Made by a program: the position numbers and the translations under genes. Of a stretch of 64,000 nucleotides of DNA, positions 38,445 to 49,257 are shown one piece after another; position 1 is the stretch's first letter, and each line of letters opens with the position of its first letter. The stretch comes from Caldifarciminota bacterium. GTDB taxonomy: Bacteria; Hydrothermota; Tepidihabitantia; Tepidihabitantales; Tepidihabitantaceae. The stretch lies in assembly GCA_026418295.1 (NCBI GenBank), contig JAOABP010000001.1:310001-374000 (forward strand). The letters are read 5' to 3'. A model generated the notes under the pieces. It did no database searches and was not told the DNA's origin. It saw only the letters and a program-made list of their open reading frames with translations.

Positions 38445-39692
38445 TCAAAGCAACTTTTTTATCGCCTTCCGAATCCTTGCCAAGTCCGCGGGATAACCCC
38501 GTACACAAATTTGCGTTCTACCATTAAGGAATTTTTCTGAAAGCACCCTGCCGGCAGAACGTATCATTGCCACAAGGTCCGGACGGTTAACCGGCAGAGT
38601 AAAACGGCGAACCACCATGTGCCCCTCGATGACTTTTCTTATCCGTTCCTGCAACCGGTCCAGCCCAGTACCGGTCAGTGCTGATAGAAAAACGGCATCC
38701 GGATACCTTGACGACAAACGGTTGACTATGGACTCATCAAATACCCGATCGATCTTGTTGAACACCAGAACTCTGGTATTATTGGCAGCACCAATTGCTG
38801 TGAGCGTTTCATTAACAACATCTATGCACATCTCCACCTGTGGATCGCTGATATCAGCCACATGGATAATCAAGTCTGCCTCCCGGACTTCAGAAAGAGT
38901 CGAACGGAAGGAAGCAATCAACTGGACCGGCAGATTCCGGATAAATCCGACGGTATCGGTCACCAGCGTCTTGAGCCGGCTATCGATCTCCCAGACCCGG
39001 GTGTTTGCATCAAGAGTCGCAAACAGCTGATCTGAAACCTTTGCACCGGCAGATGTCAGGCGGTTGAAAATTGTCGATTTACCGGCATTCGTATATCCTG
39101 CGAGTACAATCTGAAAAAGATTACTCCTCCTCTTCCGCTGAACCGCCCGCTCCCGTTCAATCCGGGCGAGCTCCCGGCGCAGAACGGTAATCCGATGCTC
39201 AATCCGGCGCCGATCCATTTCCAGCTTAGTCTCTCCCGGCCCCCTGGTTCCGATACCTCCCCCCAGCCGTGACAGCTCTACACCCAGACCGGTCAACCGA
39301 GTCTTAATGTATTCTAGCTGCGCCAGTTCCACCTGCACTTTTGCCTCGGCAGTCCGGGCATGCAAAGCAAAAATATCAAGTATCACCGCTTCCCGGTCAA
39401 TAACCCGCACCCCGATGATATCTTCCAGATTGCGGAGCTGAGTGGGAGAAAGCAGATCTTCAAACACCACGAGATCAATTCCATACTGAGTACAGAGCCT
39501 GCTGATCTCAAGTGCCTTCCCGCGACCAATAAGCGTGGCAGCGTCCGGCCGCTCCCGGATCTGAATTATCCGCTCCACCACCGATCCGCCCGCAGTCTTT
39601 ACAAGTTGAGCTAGTTCATCAAGCTGATCAGCTTTAATCCAGCGCTGGTGAGGTGACCGTGCCAACCCTACTAACAGAACTCGCGAACTCAT
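38445..39692 (-). CDS. hflX: GTPase HflX
   Basis: A 415-residue ribosome-associated GTPase that splits stalled ribosomes. The HflX N-terminal domain ends with 'SRLGGGIGTRGPGETKLE', followed by the G domain: GYTNAGKST (G1), DTVGFI (G3) and NKID (G4). It overlaps the upstream gene by 4 nt (ATGA). It is the last gene of the grpE-dnaK strand. Confidence 0.96.
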   Translation of the reverse strand: MSSRVLLVGLARSPHQRWIKADQLDELAQLVKTAGGSVVERIIQIRERPDAATLIGRGKALEISRLCTQYGIDLVVFEDLLSPTQLRNLEDIIGVRVIDREAVILDIFALHARTAEAKVQVELAQLEYIKTRLTGLGVELSRLGGGIGTRGPGETKLEMDRRRIEHRITVLRRELARIERERAVQRKRRSNLFQIVLAGYTNAGKSTIFNRLTSAGAKVSDQLFATLDANTRVWEIDSRLKTLVTDTVGFIRNLPVQLIASFRSTLSEVREADLIIHVADISDPQVEMCIDVVNETLTAIGAANNTRVLVFNKIDRVFDESIVNRLSSRYPDAVFLSALTGTGLDRLQERIRKVIEGHMVVRRFTLPVNRPDLVAMIRSAGRVLSEKFLNGRTQICVRGYPADLARIRKAIKKLL

Positions 39693-40270
39693 TTAGACTG
39701 AGGCTTCAAAACATGAAGCAGCCGGTGGATAAAAGTTGCAAGTGACCCGACGGCAATAACACCCAGACCGAAGGGCAATAGTCGCCTGCCCAGCACGATG
39801 GCACTGAACACCAGGATGATCACTCGTATCGGGCGCTCAAAAAAACCCACCTGACATTGACGCCCGGCACCTTCCGCCCGTGCCCGGACATAGCTCACCA
39901 ACAGGGAAAACAGCATAGCGATTATCGCAAGCGCCGAATATGCGCCATTTGCTCTCTGGTAATACAGAGCAATTCCGGTCAGAATTATCCCTTCGCTCAG
40001 ACGGTCAACTGTAGAATCAAGGATCGCACCACTGACCGAAGTCCTGCCGCTCATCCGCGAGAGTTCGCCGTCAACCGTATCGCATAATCCCACCAGCATG
40101 GCAACCACTCCTCCCCAGACAAAATTCCCAACGGCGAATAAAATGCCGGCTACGACACTCAAAGGCAGAGCACTCCATGTCACTGCTGACGGGGATATTG
40201 CCCACCTGTTCAACAATCTGACCAGCGGCCGGAGAAATCTTCTACCTCTGTCCTTGGTCTCGTTCCTCAT
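39689..40270 (-). CDS. CDP-alcohol phosphatidyltransferase
   Basis: A 193-residue membrane enzyme that joins a CDP-diacylglycerol-type donor to an alcohol. The signature DG-x2-(A)R-x8-G-x3-D-x3-D is seen as 'DTVDGELSRMSGRTSVSGAI' plus LDSTVD, with Ser replacing the usual Ala before Arg. Several transmembrane helices follow. The acceptor (glycerol-3-phosphate, inositol or another) cannot be told. ATG 40270 is chosen over GTG 40276; both overlap the end of rsmI. Confidence 0.8.
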   Translation of the reverse strand: MRNETKDRGRRFLRPLVRLLNRWAISPSAVTWSALPLSVVAGILFAVGNFVWGGVVAMLVGLCDTVDGELSRMSGRTSVSGAILDSTVDRLSEGIILTGIALYYQRANGAYSALAIIAMLFSLLVSYVRARAEGAGRQCQVGFFERPIRVIILVFSAIVLGRRLLPFGLGVIAVGSLATFIHRLLHVLKPQSK

Positions 40271-40943
40271 AACCACTCACAATCACAACCACTTCTCCCT
40301 TAATCTTTCTTGATGCCAGTGCTTCCAGCACTTCCGAAACCCGCCCACGAATTATCTCCTCATATTTTTTTGTCAATTCCCGACAGACAACCACCCTCCG
40401 GTCACCAAGAACCTCTCCGATCTCGTTCAGCAGTCGGATCAGCCTTCTTGCCGACTCCAGAAATATCACCGTCCTTGCCTCACCTACCAGCGCCATCAGT
40501 CGCTTCCGGCGCCGGCCGGCACGCTTCGGCAAAAACCCCTCAAACACAAAGCGGTCCGAAGGCAGACCTGATACTACCAACGCTGCCAGAATTGCCGACG
40601 CCCCCGGCACTGGAATCACCCGGATACCATGCTCAATTGCAGCACGGATCAGATAAAAACCGGGATCGGAAATTCCTGGCGTTCCCGCATCACTGACCAG
40701 TGCCACCGCCCGTTGTTGACTTAGAACTGTTAGAATTTCCGGAGTCCGGCGCAGTTTATTGTATTCGTTATAGGAAATCAGCCGGTTAGTAATACCAAAA
40801 TTCTTTAACAGCAAACCAGTTCTCCTGGTATCCTCACAGGCGATCAGATCCACTCGGGCAAGTACCGTCAGCGCCCGCTGAGTAATATCTCCTAAGTTTC
40901 CGATCGGGGTCGAAACTATATAAAGACCGGGCTCAATATCCAC
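40242..40943 (-). CDS. rsmI: 16S rRNA (cytidine-2'-O)-methyltransferase RsmI
   Basis: A 233-residue tetrapyrrole-methylase-fold enzyme that methylates C1402 of 16S rRNA. It has 'YIVSTPIGNLGDIT' (residues 8-21), 'ISYNEYN', 'LVSDAGTPGISDPG' and 'VFEGFLPK'. The start is GTG at 40943, 3 nt after the yfcE stop. Confidence 0.96.
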   Translation of the reverse strand: MDIEPGLYIVSTPIGNLGDITQRALTVLARVDLIACEDTRRTGLLLKNFGITNRLISYNEYNKLRRTPEILTVLSQQRAVALVSDAGTPGISDPGFYLIRAAIEHGIRVIPVPGASAILAALVVSGLPSDRFVFEGFLPKRAGRRRKRLMALVGEARTVIFLESARRLIRLLNEIGEVLGDRRVVVCRELTKKYEEIIRGRVSEVLEALASRKIKGEVVVIVSGYEERDQGQR

Positions 40944-40946
40944 CGT

Positions 40947-41429
40947 TCACCCTGTAGCAAATTCTGGGAATTCAACTGTCCCGGTAGTGAGATCCAAAAT
41001 TGCAACCGACGCCACCCCTGAGAGCCAGCCGCAGGCTTCTCCTGGATTGACAATTACCGGTTTTCCCGGCTCATACCGCTGCCGGTGGGTATGGCCATGA
41101 AGATAGAAGTCACACTCCGGTACTGAATTCAGAGGTTGATGACTGACGAAAACCCGCCGTTGTGACAGCTCCAGCAGCGCCGGCTGAAGATGAAATTCAA
41201 AACCCAGCCGTCGGGCGCTCTCTTGCAGTGCTCCTGGATCACCATCACAGTTACCAAGCACAACTGTCAGCGGTGCCTGCAACCGGCTGAACTCTTCCAG
41301 CACAAACCGTGCCACAATATCCCCACAGTGAATCACACGATTCACCTTCTGTTCATTAAACAGTGCAATTGCCCGACGGACATTAACCAGATGGTCGTGA
41401 GTGTCGGAGATGATGCCAATCAGACTCAT
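40947..41429 (-). CDS. YfcE/MJ0936-family metallophosphodiesterase
   Basis: A 160-residue calcineurin-like phosphodiesterase with the metal-ligand series ISDTHD, HCGDI, LGNCD, SHQ and HGHTH. Family members hydrolyse phosphodiesters; the physiological substrate is unknown. It overlaps the rpoD stop (ATGA). Confidence 0.92.
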   Translation of the reverse strand: MSLIGIISDTHDHLVNVRRAIALFNEQKVNRVIHCGDIVARFVLEEFSRLQAPLTVVLGNCDGDPGALQESARRLGFEFHLQPALLELSQRRVFVSHQPLNSVPECDFYLHGHTHRQRYEPGKPVIVNPGEACGWLSGVASVAILDLTTGTVEFPEFATG

Positions 41430-43126
41430 CGCAGCAGTTTCATTATTTCTTCCAACTCCATCAGCCGCAGTGGATGCCGTAACTTGCGCAGCGCCTTGGC
41501 TTCAATCTGGCGGACACGTTCGCGGGTAATGTTGAAAATCTGCCCGACTTCTTCCAGTGTCCGGGGACAGTTATCGCCAAGCCCGAAACGCAGTCTGAGC
41601 ACTTTCTCTTCGCGCCGGGTAAGGGTTTTCAGTCCCTCCTCCAACTTCTCCCGCAGCAGCTTGACCGCAGCATCATGAGACGGCGAAGCAGTTTTGTCAT
41701 CATAGATGAAATCGCCGATGAAACTGGACTCCTCGTCGTCAATTGGTTTGTCAATTGAAATTCCGAACTGAGCGATTTTATTCAGCTGTTCCAGCTTCTC
41801 CTTCGGTGTTGAGAGCCGCTGTGCCAGTTCGGCAGTCGTGGGCTCCCGCCCTTCGATCTGCAGAAAACGGCGCTGAATCTTCGCTACCTTGTTAATAGCA
41901 TCAATGATATGTGCTGGAACACGGACAGTTCGTGACTGATCGGCAATCGCCCGGGTGATCGCCTGTTTGATCCACCATGTCGCATAAGTTGAAAATTTGA
42001 ACCCTTTCCTGTAATTGAATTTTTCCACCGCCTTAATCAGCCCGACATTACCCTCCTCAAGCAGATCCGCAAACTCCAGCCCCCGATTGATGTAGCGCTT
42101 TGCGATTGATATCACGAGTCGGACATTTCCCTCAATCATCCTGTCCCGTGCCGCCAGAATCCGCTCCTCACAGGCAGCCATCTCGGCCAGAATCCGTTTG
42201 AGTTGAGCAGGCTTCTTCCCCAGAAATCTCCGGGCTTCAGCTAATTTTGCCTTCAACTCCTTAAGCTCGGCTTCAGCAACCCCACCCCGCTCCTTCCAAT
42301 GGTCAACCTGCTCCTGAAGCTGGATCGCCTGATTTGCTACATTTTTGAATTCTGTAAGGAAATTGTTGATGATATGATGCTGAAGGGAAAGCGCCTGAAT
42401 CTTGTTAAATGCCCGGCGTTTGACCTCGGCGATTTCCTTTCTTACTTTTGGTGTCGGTTTCTTTGTCTGCAGTTCCTCCAAGCGGTCTGCAGCTTTCTGA
42501 ATCTCTCGGAGACAGCGAATGAACCGAGTTCGCTCCCGTGCCAGAGCCTTCTTGTCAAAAAGACATTCAAACTCCACCCGTGCAATCTGGTCCAGCGTTC
42601 TGGTTCCCTCCTCAACCGGACGGCACTCTTCAATCACCCGGCGCATCATCGGCACGGAATCAAAAAGATACTGAATCAATCCGCGGTAACCCTCTTCCAT
42701 CTCCCGGGAATACTTGACCTCTTCATCCCGGCTCAAAAGCGGCAGTTTTGCCAGCTCCCGGAAATACGCCTTGGTGGTATCATCGCTGCGCTGCACTGCC
42801 GGACGGGTACCGTGCCGCGCCAGAAGCAGTTCCTCGCCCACCTCATGATTTTCCACCATCTGAATACCCTCACGATCCAGACTGGCAATCACCTCCTCCA
42901 GACGGTCTGGTGCCATCAGAATTTCGTCGGGGAGCATATCCTCCAGTTCAGCATAGGTCATCCGGTGATTTGCTGCCGCCTTCTTCAGTATATTCTCCAT
43001 CCATTCGGGCTGCTGATCCCCGTCATCAGGTACACCGATATCATTCTTCCTGTCAGTATTCAATCGTGCCTTTTTCCGCTCAGCAGATTTTGATTTCAAT
43101 CTGCTCGTACGACTTTTTCTCCTCAT
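41426..43126 (-). CDS. rpoD: Primary sigma factor RpoD/SigA
   Basis: A 566-residue sigma70. Region 1.2/2 holds '[20 protein letters not shown]' and the -10-binding '[19 protein letters not shown]'; region 4.2 ends with '[19 protein letters not shown]'. A long non-conserved insert (about 150-330) lies between regions 1.2 and 2, as in proteobacterial RpoD. It explains the TTGACA/TATAAT promoters in this window. It lies in the rpsU-mutS2-dnaG-rpoD block. Confidence 0.97.
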   Translation of the reverse strand: MRRKSRTSRLKSKSAERKKARLNTDRKNDIGVPDDGDQQPEWMENILKKAAANHRMTYAELEDMLPDEILMAPDRLEEVIASLDREGIQMVENHEVGEELLLARHGTRPAVQRSDDTTKAYFRELAKLPLLSRDEEVKYSREMEEGYRGLIQYLFDSVPMMRRVIEECRPVEEGTRTLDQIARVEFECLFDKKALARERTRFIRCLREIQKAADRLEELQTKKPTPKVRKEIAEVKRRAFNKIQALSLQHHIINNFLTEFKNVANQAIQLQEQVDHWKERGGVAEAELKELKAKLAEARRFLGKKPAQLKRILAEMAACEERILAARDRMIEGNVRLVISIAKRYINRGLEFADLLEEGNVGLIKAVEKFNYRKGFKFSTYATWWIKQAITRAIADQSRTVRVPAHIIDAINKVAKIQRRFLQIEGREPTTAELAQRLSTPKEKLEQLNKIAQFGISIDKPIDDEESSFIGDFIYDDKTASPSHDAAVKLLREKLEEGLKTLTRREEKVLRLRFGLGDNCPRTLEEVGQIFNITRERVRQIEAKALRKLRHPLRLMELEEIMKLLR

Positions 43127-43132
43127 AACACC

Positions 43133-44797
43133 TCACTTTTTCTTCAGACACCTTGACTTAAGTAAATTTTTTTCCCGAATCAACTTCTCCTCACGTTCCT
43201 GGTCTCCGGCATCATGTGCCCGCTCAATCTCACGTTGCAACCATCGTCCACGGAAATCACAGAGCCAGCGCCGGAAATCATCCTCATCCGGGCACTTCTC
43301 CTCCGAAAAAAGCCAGCGGGCAATCTTGTCTCTAGCCGTGTCATCGCCCACCAGCTCCATCAGCCGTTGCGGGGAATAAGCCTCATCTCCACAGTGCACC
43401 TCCAGCGTCCGGGCAATACTGCTTAAAATCTCATCTTCAACCAGCTCTGAAAGCAAAAATTCGGATGCGACCTGCGCCAGTCTCTGACTCTTGACCGCTG
43501 CGGCCAGCAGCTTCTCTGCACGCCGGTGCCAGGCGTCCGGGGAACAAGAATCGTTGCCCTTTGAATTCTCAGGACCGGCGGTAAGAAGTTGCCTGGGGTC
43601 AATGTTAAAATTCCGGGCAATCCGGTTCCGGTACAATTCTCCTGTTACCGGATCAGGAATCAGAGCTACAAGACCGGCAAGCTCCCTTAGCACTGCCCGC
43701 TGTTCTGCCACTGAACTTAGTTCCCGTCCAGCAACGATAAAACCAACGAAATCAACGCACCGGCTTAAAATATTCTCGAAATTTTCCCGTCCGTACTTCC
43801 GGACAAAACTGTCCGGGTCCTCACCCGCCGGCAGATTAACAATCTGCGGATCCAATCCTGCGCGGAGCAGAGTTTCGATTGAGCGCCGACACGCCTTTCT
43901 CCCTGCTTCATCACCATCATAACACAGAATTATCTGCTGATTGAATCGCCGTATAAGCAGCGCCTGCTCTGCAGTGAGTGCGGTTCCCAGACTCGCCAAG
44001 CAGTTATTAATTCCCTGTTCCACCAGTGACAGCAGATCAAAATTGCCCTCAACCAGCACCGGCACATTATCCCGGATATAGGCCCGCGCCTGATAGAGGC
44101 CGTAGAGGTTTTCTCCCTTATGAAAAATTGGCGTGTCCGGGGAATTAAGATACTTCGGTTCACTGTCATCAAGCACCCGCCCGCCAAATCCGATTATCTT
44201 GCCGGAAAGTGAAAATACCGGGAAAATAATCCGCTCCCGGAAATAATCAATTCTACCCTCGTCACGCACCAGAAGCAGTCCGGACTGAATCAGCAGCTCC
44301 TCGTTCAATCCCAGTTTAGCGGCATGCCCGCGCAGATAATTGCCCCCCGGAGCAAAACCTAAGCGGAACCGCTTAATTGTGTTTGCACTCAAGCCCCGCC
44401 GCTGCAGATAGTTCCTTGCCGGCTCAGATTTCACCAGCATCTGCTCATAGAAACGGGCAACCCGTTCGCAAGTCTCATAAAGTGGCTGATACTTGCTGCT
44501 TCCAGTTTCCTCCTCCACTCTGATTCCCAGCCGTTTCGCCAGCAGCCGGACCGCCTCCGGAAATTCCAGTTTTTCGTAGCGCATGACAAAAGTGATGGCA
44601 GTTCCGCCAGCACCGCAGCCAAAACAGTGATAAGCCTGGCGTTCAGGACTGACATAGAAAGATGGTGACCGCTCGGAATGAAACGGACACAGACCGCGAT
44701 AATACCGGCCGGCTTTCTTAAGCGGGACATAACTGCCGATCAGTGCTACAATATCGGTCTCCTGCCGGACCCGTTCAATAATCTCGGGCTTAATCAT
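43133..44797 (-). CDS. dnaG: DNA primase
   Basis: A 554-residue primase that makes RNA primers for replication. The N-terminal zinc domain has CPFHSERSPSFYVS and 'YHCFGCGAGG' (CHC2), followed by the RNA polymerase core and TOPRIM domain ('PVLVEGNFDLL', 'ILCYDGDEAG'). The C-terminal DnaB-binding region is short. It overlaps the mutS2 stop by 4 nt. Confidence 0.96.
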   Translation of the reverse strand: MIKPEIIERVRQETDIVALIGSYVPLKKAGRYYRGLCPFHSERSPSFYVSPERQAYHCFGCGAGGTAITFVMRYEKLEFPEAVRLLAKRLGIRVEEETGSSKYQPLYETCERVARFYEQMLVKSEPARNYLQRRGLSANTIKRFRLGFAPGGNYLRGHAAKLGLNEELLIQSGLLLVRDEGRIDYFRERIIFPVFSLSGKIIGFGGRVLDDSEPKYLNSPDTPIFHKGENLYGLYQARAYIRDNVPVLVEGNFDLLSLVEQGINNCLASLGTALTAEQALLIRRFNQQIILCYDGDEAGRKACRRSIETLLRAGLDPQIVNLPAGEDPDSFVRKYGRENFENILSRCVDFVGFIVAGRELSSVAEQRAVLRELAGLVALIPDPVTGELYRNRIARNFNIDPRQLLTAGPENSKGNDSCSPDAWHRRAEKLLAAAVKSQRLAQVASEFLLSELVEDEILSSIARTLEVHCGDEAYSPQRLMELVGDDTARDKIARWLFSEEKCPDEDDFRRWLCDFRGRWLQREIERAHDAGDQEREEKLIREKNLLKSRCLKKK

Positions 44798-47127
44798 TTC
44801 TCACCTGTTCGATTCCCTTGAGGGTGCAATTTGACTATTGTCACTCCCATACCGCCTTCGGCGGGTTCAGCAAATCTGATCTCTGCTACTCGGGTATCCT
44901 GCCGGAGTTTTTTCCACAGCATCTGACGCAACGTTCCCGTTCCCTTACCATGCAAAATTGACAACTCAACTGCACCTGCAATTACCGCTTCACTCAGAAA
45001 CCGGGATACGGCGATTTCTGCCTCATCCCGGGTCATCCCCCGAATGTTCAAATGCGGCACAAACTCAAACTCCTCAGAAACTGCCGGCCTGGGCTGGGAT
45101 GCCGGCCGAGCCAGTCTCAAGCCCCGGGGATCTACCTCCAGCTTGATATTTCCAAACTCCACCACCACCCGTTCGCCCTTGTGCTCCACCACTTTGCCCC
45201 GACGCCGGAAAAGTTCGGATTCCACCTCATCTCCGACCGCAAAAACGTGCGGTAATTCTTCATTTTGAAGTGAATGCAAACGGACTTCAGACAGTTGTGC
45301 CTCAACATCCTTGAGCTCATCCGCAATAAAACTCTTTGTCTGAACAATACTTTCCCGGTCTGCCCGGCGTTCCCGCAGTTCCCGCACCAGATTTTCGATC
45401 CGGCGGCGCCATTCCTTCAACTCCTGTTCCCGCACCAGCAACTGTCGCTTCCGCTCCTGCATCTGCCATCGCTCAAATTCCGCGAGTTTAGATTCATATT
45501 CCCTGATCAACGCCTCAGCCCGCTTCTGCTGCACTTCTGCCTCGTGCCGTGCCCTCGTCACCGAGTCCAGTTCCATATTAAGCTGCTGAAGCTTTGCCTT
45601 GAAATCCAGCCATTCACTGCCCATCCGTTCCCGCGCCCGACTGATGAGCGCTGACGGTAAACCTGACTGCTCAGCAATCTCAAAGGCACTGGACTCACCC
45701 GGCAAACCCATCAGTAACCGGTAGGTCGGGCCATTACGGAACTCCATGCCGGCGTTGATCATCCCGTGTTCATTCTGAACAAATACCTTCAAACTGCTGA
45801 AATGAGTAGTCGCCACGGTAAACACCTGACGGTGCCTCAACTCCTCAAGTACTGCAATTGCCAGTGCGGAACCCTCTTCCGGTGCAGTAGCAGAACCGAT
45901 TTCATCAATTAACACCAGACTCCTGGCGTCGGCACCATCGAGAATCTGCTTCAGCCGATGCAGATGGGCAGTAAATGATGAGATATCCGCCTCCAGCGAC
46001 TGCTCATCGCCGATATCGGCAAACACCCGTTCAAACCATGGCAACCGGGACCCGGCAGCCGCGGGGATAAAGATGCCGCTTTTCATCAGCAGAGCACAAA
46101 CACCAAGGGTCTTCAACACTACCGTTTTGCCTCCGGCATTCGGACCCGAAACCACAACGACATTTACGCCGTCAGGCGGTTTGAAATCCAGGGGCACCAC
46201 CTCAGACCGGTGCATCATCAATAACGGATGTCTTGCCTTCACCAGCTCCACTCTGCCGTCTTCGTCGATCATCGGCTGATGACAATCAAATTTGATGACA
46301 AACCGGCGCTTTGCCAAAAGCGCATCCAGGTCCGCCACAGCACTGATTCCTGCCCGGAGTGAAACAGCATATTTAACTACCATGTCCGACAGCTCCCGCT
46401 GAATCCGTTCGATCTCTTCCCGTTCTGCATCCCGCAGTTCCTGCAGCCGGTTCTGTTCAGTAATCGTCGCCAGCGGCTCTATAAACACCGTCTGCCCGCT
46501 GGCTGAAACCGAATGTACCACCCCGGCAATCTGGTTTTTGAACTCCACCCGGACCGGCACGACAAACCGCTCCCGGCGCACCATCACCGTACCGGCAAAC
46601 CACTCAGGCTCAGTTTCAATCATCTGCTCCAACTGCTCCACCAGCCGGTTACGGCGCTCCCGGATTTCGCTCCGCAGCTCATTCAGGAGATCACTGGCAT
46701 TATCCCGGAACGCGCCTGAATCATCAACTGCCCGTTCTATCGCCCTCTGCAGCTCCCGGACATCGGGGATCAGTCCCACCAGTGCCCGCAGTACCCTAAG
46801 CCCGTGTTCCCTGGTCAGAAAGAACTGCCTACAGCTGTTTAGCGATGCACACACCTGTCTTACTCTGAGCAATTCCTCTGCACTCAAAACTCTGCCGGCT
46901 TCAGCCTCCCGTAGCAGCTGCCGGATATCACTCATGCCGGCAAACGGCGGCTCGGCATCCAGCGTCAGCATCTCTGCCAGTCGTTCATACTCTGACTCTG
47001 CCCGGTCCCGGCTCAACGAGGGTTCCAGCTGAAGTATTTTCTCTCGTCCCATTGACGTACTGCATCCCTCTGCCAGCAGAGTGCGGATACGCTCAAAATC
47101 AAGCGCCTTGAGTGTTTGTGCGTCCAA
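44794..47127 (-). CDS. mutS2: MutS2 endonuclease/ATPase
   Basis: A 777-residue MutS2. It has the core domain, a MutS-type ATPase (Walker A 'GPNAGGKTVVLKTLG', 'LIDEIGSATAPEEG'), a coiled-coil arm (about residues 510-640) and a C-terminal Smr nuclease domain (HGKGTGTLR). Family roles include suppression of recombination and rescue of collided ribosomes. It is inserted between rpsU and dnaG of the macromolecular synthesis operon. Confidence 0.96.
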   Translation of the reverse strand: MDAQTLKALDFERIRTLLAEGCSTSMGREKILQLEPSLSRDRAESEYERLAEMLTLDAEPPFAGMSDIRQLLREAEAGRVLSAEELLRVRQVCASLNSCRQFFLTREHGLRVLRALVGLIPDVRELQRAIERAVDDSGAFRDNASDLLNELRSEIRERRNRLVEQLEQMIETEPEWFAGTVMVRRERFVVPVRVEFKNQIAGVVHSVSASGQTVFIEPLATITEQNRLQELRDAEREEIERIQRELSDMVVKYAVSLRAGISAVADLDALLAKRRFVIKFDCHQPMIDEDGRVELVKARHPLLMMHRSEVVPLDFKPPDGVNVVVVSGPNAGGKTVVLKTLGVCALLMKSGIFIPAAAGSRLPWFERVFADIGDEQSLEADISSFTAHLHRLKQILDGADARSLVLIDEIGSATAPEEGSALAIAVLEELRHRQVFTVATTHFSSLKVFVQNEHGMINAGMEFRNGPTYRLLMGLPGESSAFEIAEQSGLPSALISRARERMGSEWLDFKAKLQQLNMELDSVTRARHEAEVQQKRAEALIREYESKLAEFERWQMQERKRQLLVREQELKEWRRRIENLVRELRERRADRESIVQTKSFIADELKDVEAQLSEVRLHSLQNEELPHVFAVGDEVESELFRRRGKVVEHKGERVVVEFGNIKLEVDPRGLRLARPASQPRPAVSEEFEFVPHLNIRGMTRDEAEIAVSRFLSEAVIAGAVELSILHGKGTGTLRQMLWKKLRQDTRVAEIRFAEPAEGGMGVTIVKLHPQGNRTGEK

Positions 47128-47147
47128 AACGTCTGACCCCGGAGTTA

Positions 47148-47342
47148 TTAACGCTCGCTCAGTTGCTTGCGAAACAACCTGCGCCTTGCCTCCGCGAGCT
47201 TGCGTTTACGCCGCTCACTCGGTTTCTCGTAATACTCGCGGCGCTTCACCTCGCGCAGAATTCCTGCCTGTTCACATACCCGACGAAACCTCCGGATAAA
47301 ACTCTCATAGGGTTCGCCTTCCTTGACAGTAATACCTACCAT
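47148..47342 (-). CDS. rpsU: 30S ribosomal protein S21
   Basis: A 64-residue basic protein, 'VKEGEPYESFIRRFRR...' with 'REYYEKPSERRKRK' and an Arg/Lys tail typical of S21. The Shine-Dalgarno is AAAGGAGGTG. It is the first gene of the mutS2-dnaG-rpoD block. Confidence 0.96.
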   Translation of the reverse strand: MVGITVKEGEPYESFIRRFRRVCEQAGILREVKRREYYEKPSERRKRKLAEARRRLFRKQLSER

Positions 47343-47369
47343 GCGTTCAACACCTCCTTTCCTGAATGA

Positions 47370-48092
47370 TCATTGCAAATCTCCCAGCCGGGCAAGGCAG
47401 AGTGTTACCGCTGCTATTGCTGCGGTTTCTGCCCGAAACCTCCGTGGCCCGAGAGTGAAAAGCCTTGCACCGGCAGCGCTCATTGCTGCTACCTCCTCGG
47501 GTGTAAACCCGCCCTCGGGTCCAATTACTACCAGCACCGATTCAACCGCCGGTTCCAGTACCTCTTCCAGTCTTCTGACTCGCTCCTCTTCATAGGCTAC
47601 CACCACCCGCTCATAATGCGGGAAATCTGCAACCAGCTCGCTGAACTCCCGTGCCGGCCTGACTTCCGGCAGTACTGTGCGCAGTGCCGTCTTCATGCCG
47701 CTGACCGCTACCTGACGCAACCGCCGGTACTTGGTTTCACTCAACCTGCCCACAACTCTTGCGGAGCGAAAGGGGATAATCTCCTTAACCCCCAATTCGG
47801 CTGCCGCCTCTACTACCTGACTCAGTTTATCTCCCTTCAGCACTGCCGGTGCCAGTGTCAGCGGATGCTTCGGCTCCCGCTCACCTGCTCGCACCGAACA
47901 AACCTCAAGCGTAACCTTGTTAGGCTGCACACGCCTGATTATCAGACGAAACTCCTGCCCTCTGCCATTCGTAGCGTAAACCTCGTCACCGGGCTGATAG
48001 CGTAAAACCTTCATCATGTGCCGCGCTTCGGCTCCACTCAGATCAGTGACTGCTGTCCCCGGCTTCAGTTCCGGAATATAGAAATATTCCAT
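47370..48092 (-). CDS. rsmE: 16S rRNA (uracil-N3)-methyltransferase RsmE
   Basis: A 240-residue SPOUT methyltransferase that methylates U1498 of 16S rRNA. It starts 'MEYFYIPEL' and has the knotted cofactor motif 'VVIGPEGGFTPEEV' and 'LGPRRFRAETAAIAA'. ATG 48092, 10 nt after the dnaJ stop, gives the normal length; the open frame upstream (to 48359) lies inside dnaJ. A dnaJ-rsmE order is common. Confidence 0.95.
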   Translation of the reverse strand: MEYFYIPELKPGTAVTDLSGAEARHMMKVLRYQPGDEVYATNGRGQEFRLIIRRVQPNKVTLEVCSVRAGEREPKHPLTLAPAVLKGDKLSQVVEAAAELGVKEIIPFRSARVVGRLSETKYRRLRQVAVSGMKTALRTVLPEVRPAREFSELVADFPHYERVVVAYEEERVRRLEEVLEPAVESVLVVIGPEGGFTPEEVAAMSAAGARLFTLGPRRFRAETAAIAAVTLCLARLGDLQ

Positions 48093-48102
48093 AATAAAAT
48101 TG

Positions 48103-49245
48103 TTACGCCCCGCGTTCCGGCTTCCGCGGCTCGGGTACCGGTTCGGATGCTGCATCTGCCAGCTGCTTGTAAAGCTGACGCTCACGGGAAGAAAGATGCC
48201 TCGGAATATGCACAATAACCCGGACAAGCAGATCGCCACTCCCCCCACGCAGCCGCTTGATTCCCAGTCCCCGCAGACGTAAAACCGTCCCGGAACCGGT
48301 TCCGGGAGGAATGTCCACTTCCCTGTTACCTTCCAGTGTCGGCACTTTGATCTTGCCACCCAGCACCGCTACTGGAATTGATATTGGCACTTCGACTATA
48401 ATATCATCGCCTTCCCGGATAAAATACGGATGTTCCTTCTCCTCAATCTCAATTATTACATCTCCTGCACCACCCGGACCCCAGTGCCCCTCGTTTTCCA
48501 GCACAATCGGCATCTGAGATTTAACACCACTTGGTATTTTCACTTTGAGGGTCCGACTGCGCCGAACTCGCCCCTCGCCGCCACATTTGACGCAGGTATT
48601 TTTAACCTGTTCACCAGTTCCGCCACAATCGGGACAGGTGGTGATCTGCACGAACTGGCCGAAAATTGAACTTGACTGGCGTCTGACCTGACCATGCCCC
48701 CGACAGGTACCACAGACCGTTTTCCCTGTCCCGCCTACTCCACCGCAATCCTCACACCGTTCAAAACGGGAAAATGTCACCTCCTTTGTGACTCCGCTGG
48801 CAATCTCTTCCAGGCTCAACCTCATTCTGATCACAATATCCCTTCCCCGGGACCTGTGCCGGACACTCCTGTTTGATTCGGAACCGAAAAGCAAATCAAA
48901 AATTGAACCTCCACCCGAAAAACCGCGTAAAAGGTCGCCAAAAATGTCCTCAAGGTCCTCAGTATGGGTGAAATGGCGGCCAAAGTCAAAACCACTCGGT
49001 CCGAACTGGGCAGAAACGCCTTCATGCCCATAAGCATCGTACAGGCGTCTTTTCTCCGGATCCGCCAGGACTTCATAAGCTTCAGAGAGCTCCTTGAACT
49101 TCTCCTCTGCCTCCTTGCGGTTCTCGGGATTACGGTCCGGATGATACTGCTTCGCAAGCCGGCGATAGGCAGCCTTAATTTCTTCCTGCGTTGCGTTACG
49201 GGATACCCCGAGGACCTCGTAGTAGTCGCGTTTGGTCTGGGGCAT
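48103..49245 (-). CDS. dnaJ: Chaperone protein DnaJ
   Basis: A 380-residue type I J-protein, co-chaperone of DnaK. J domain with HPD, a G/F-rich linker, four CxxCxGxG zinc motifs ([32 protein letters not shown]) and two beta client-binding domains. No Shine-Dalgarno precedes the ATG; a hairpin lies 12 nt upstream. Confidence 0.97.
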   Translation of the reverse strand: MPQTKRDYYEVLGVSRNATQEEIKAAYRRLAKQYHPDRNPENRKEAEEKFKELSEAYEVLADPEKRRLYDAYGHEGVSAQFGPSGFDFGRHFTHTEDLEDIFGDLLRGFSGGGSIFDLLFGSESNRSVRHRSRGRDIVIRMRLSLEEIASGVTKEVTFSRFERCEDCGGVGGTGKTVCGTCRGHGQVRRQSSSIFGQFVQITTCPDCGGTGEQVKNTCVKCGGEGRVRRSRTLKVKIPSGVKSQMPIVLENEGHWGPGGAGDVIIEIEEKEHPYFIREGDDIIVEVPISIPVAVLGGKIKVPTLEGNREVDIPPGTGSGTVLRLRGLGIKRLRGGSGDLLVRVIVHIPRHLSSRERQLYKQLADAASEPVPEPRKPERGA

Positions 49246-49257
49246 TATGTCTAAAAC

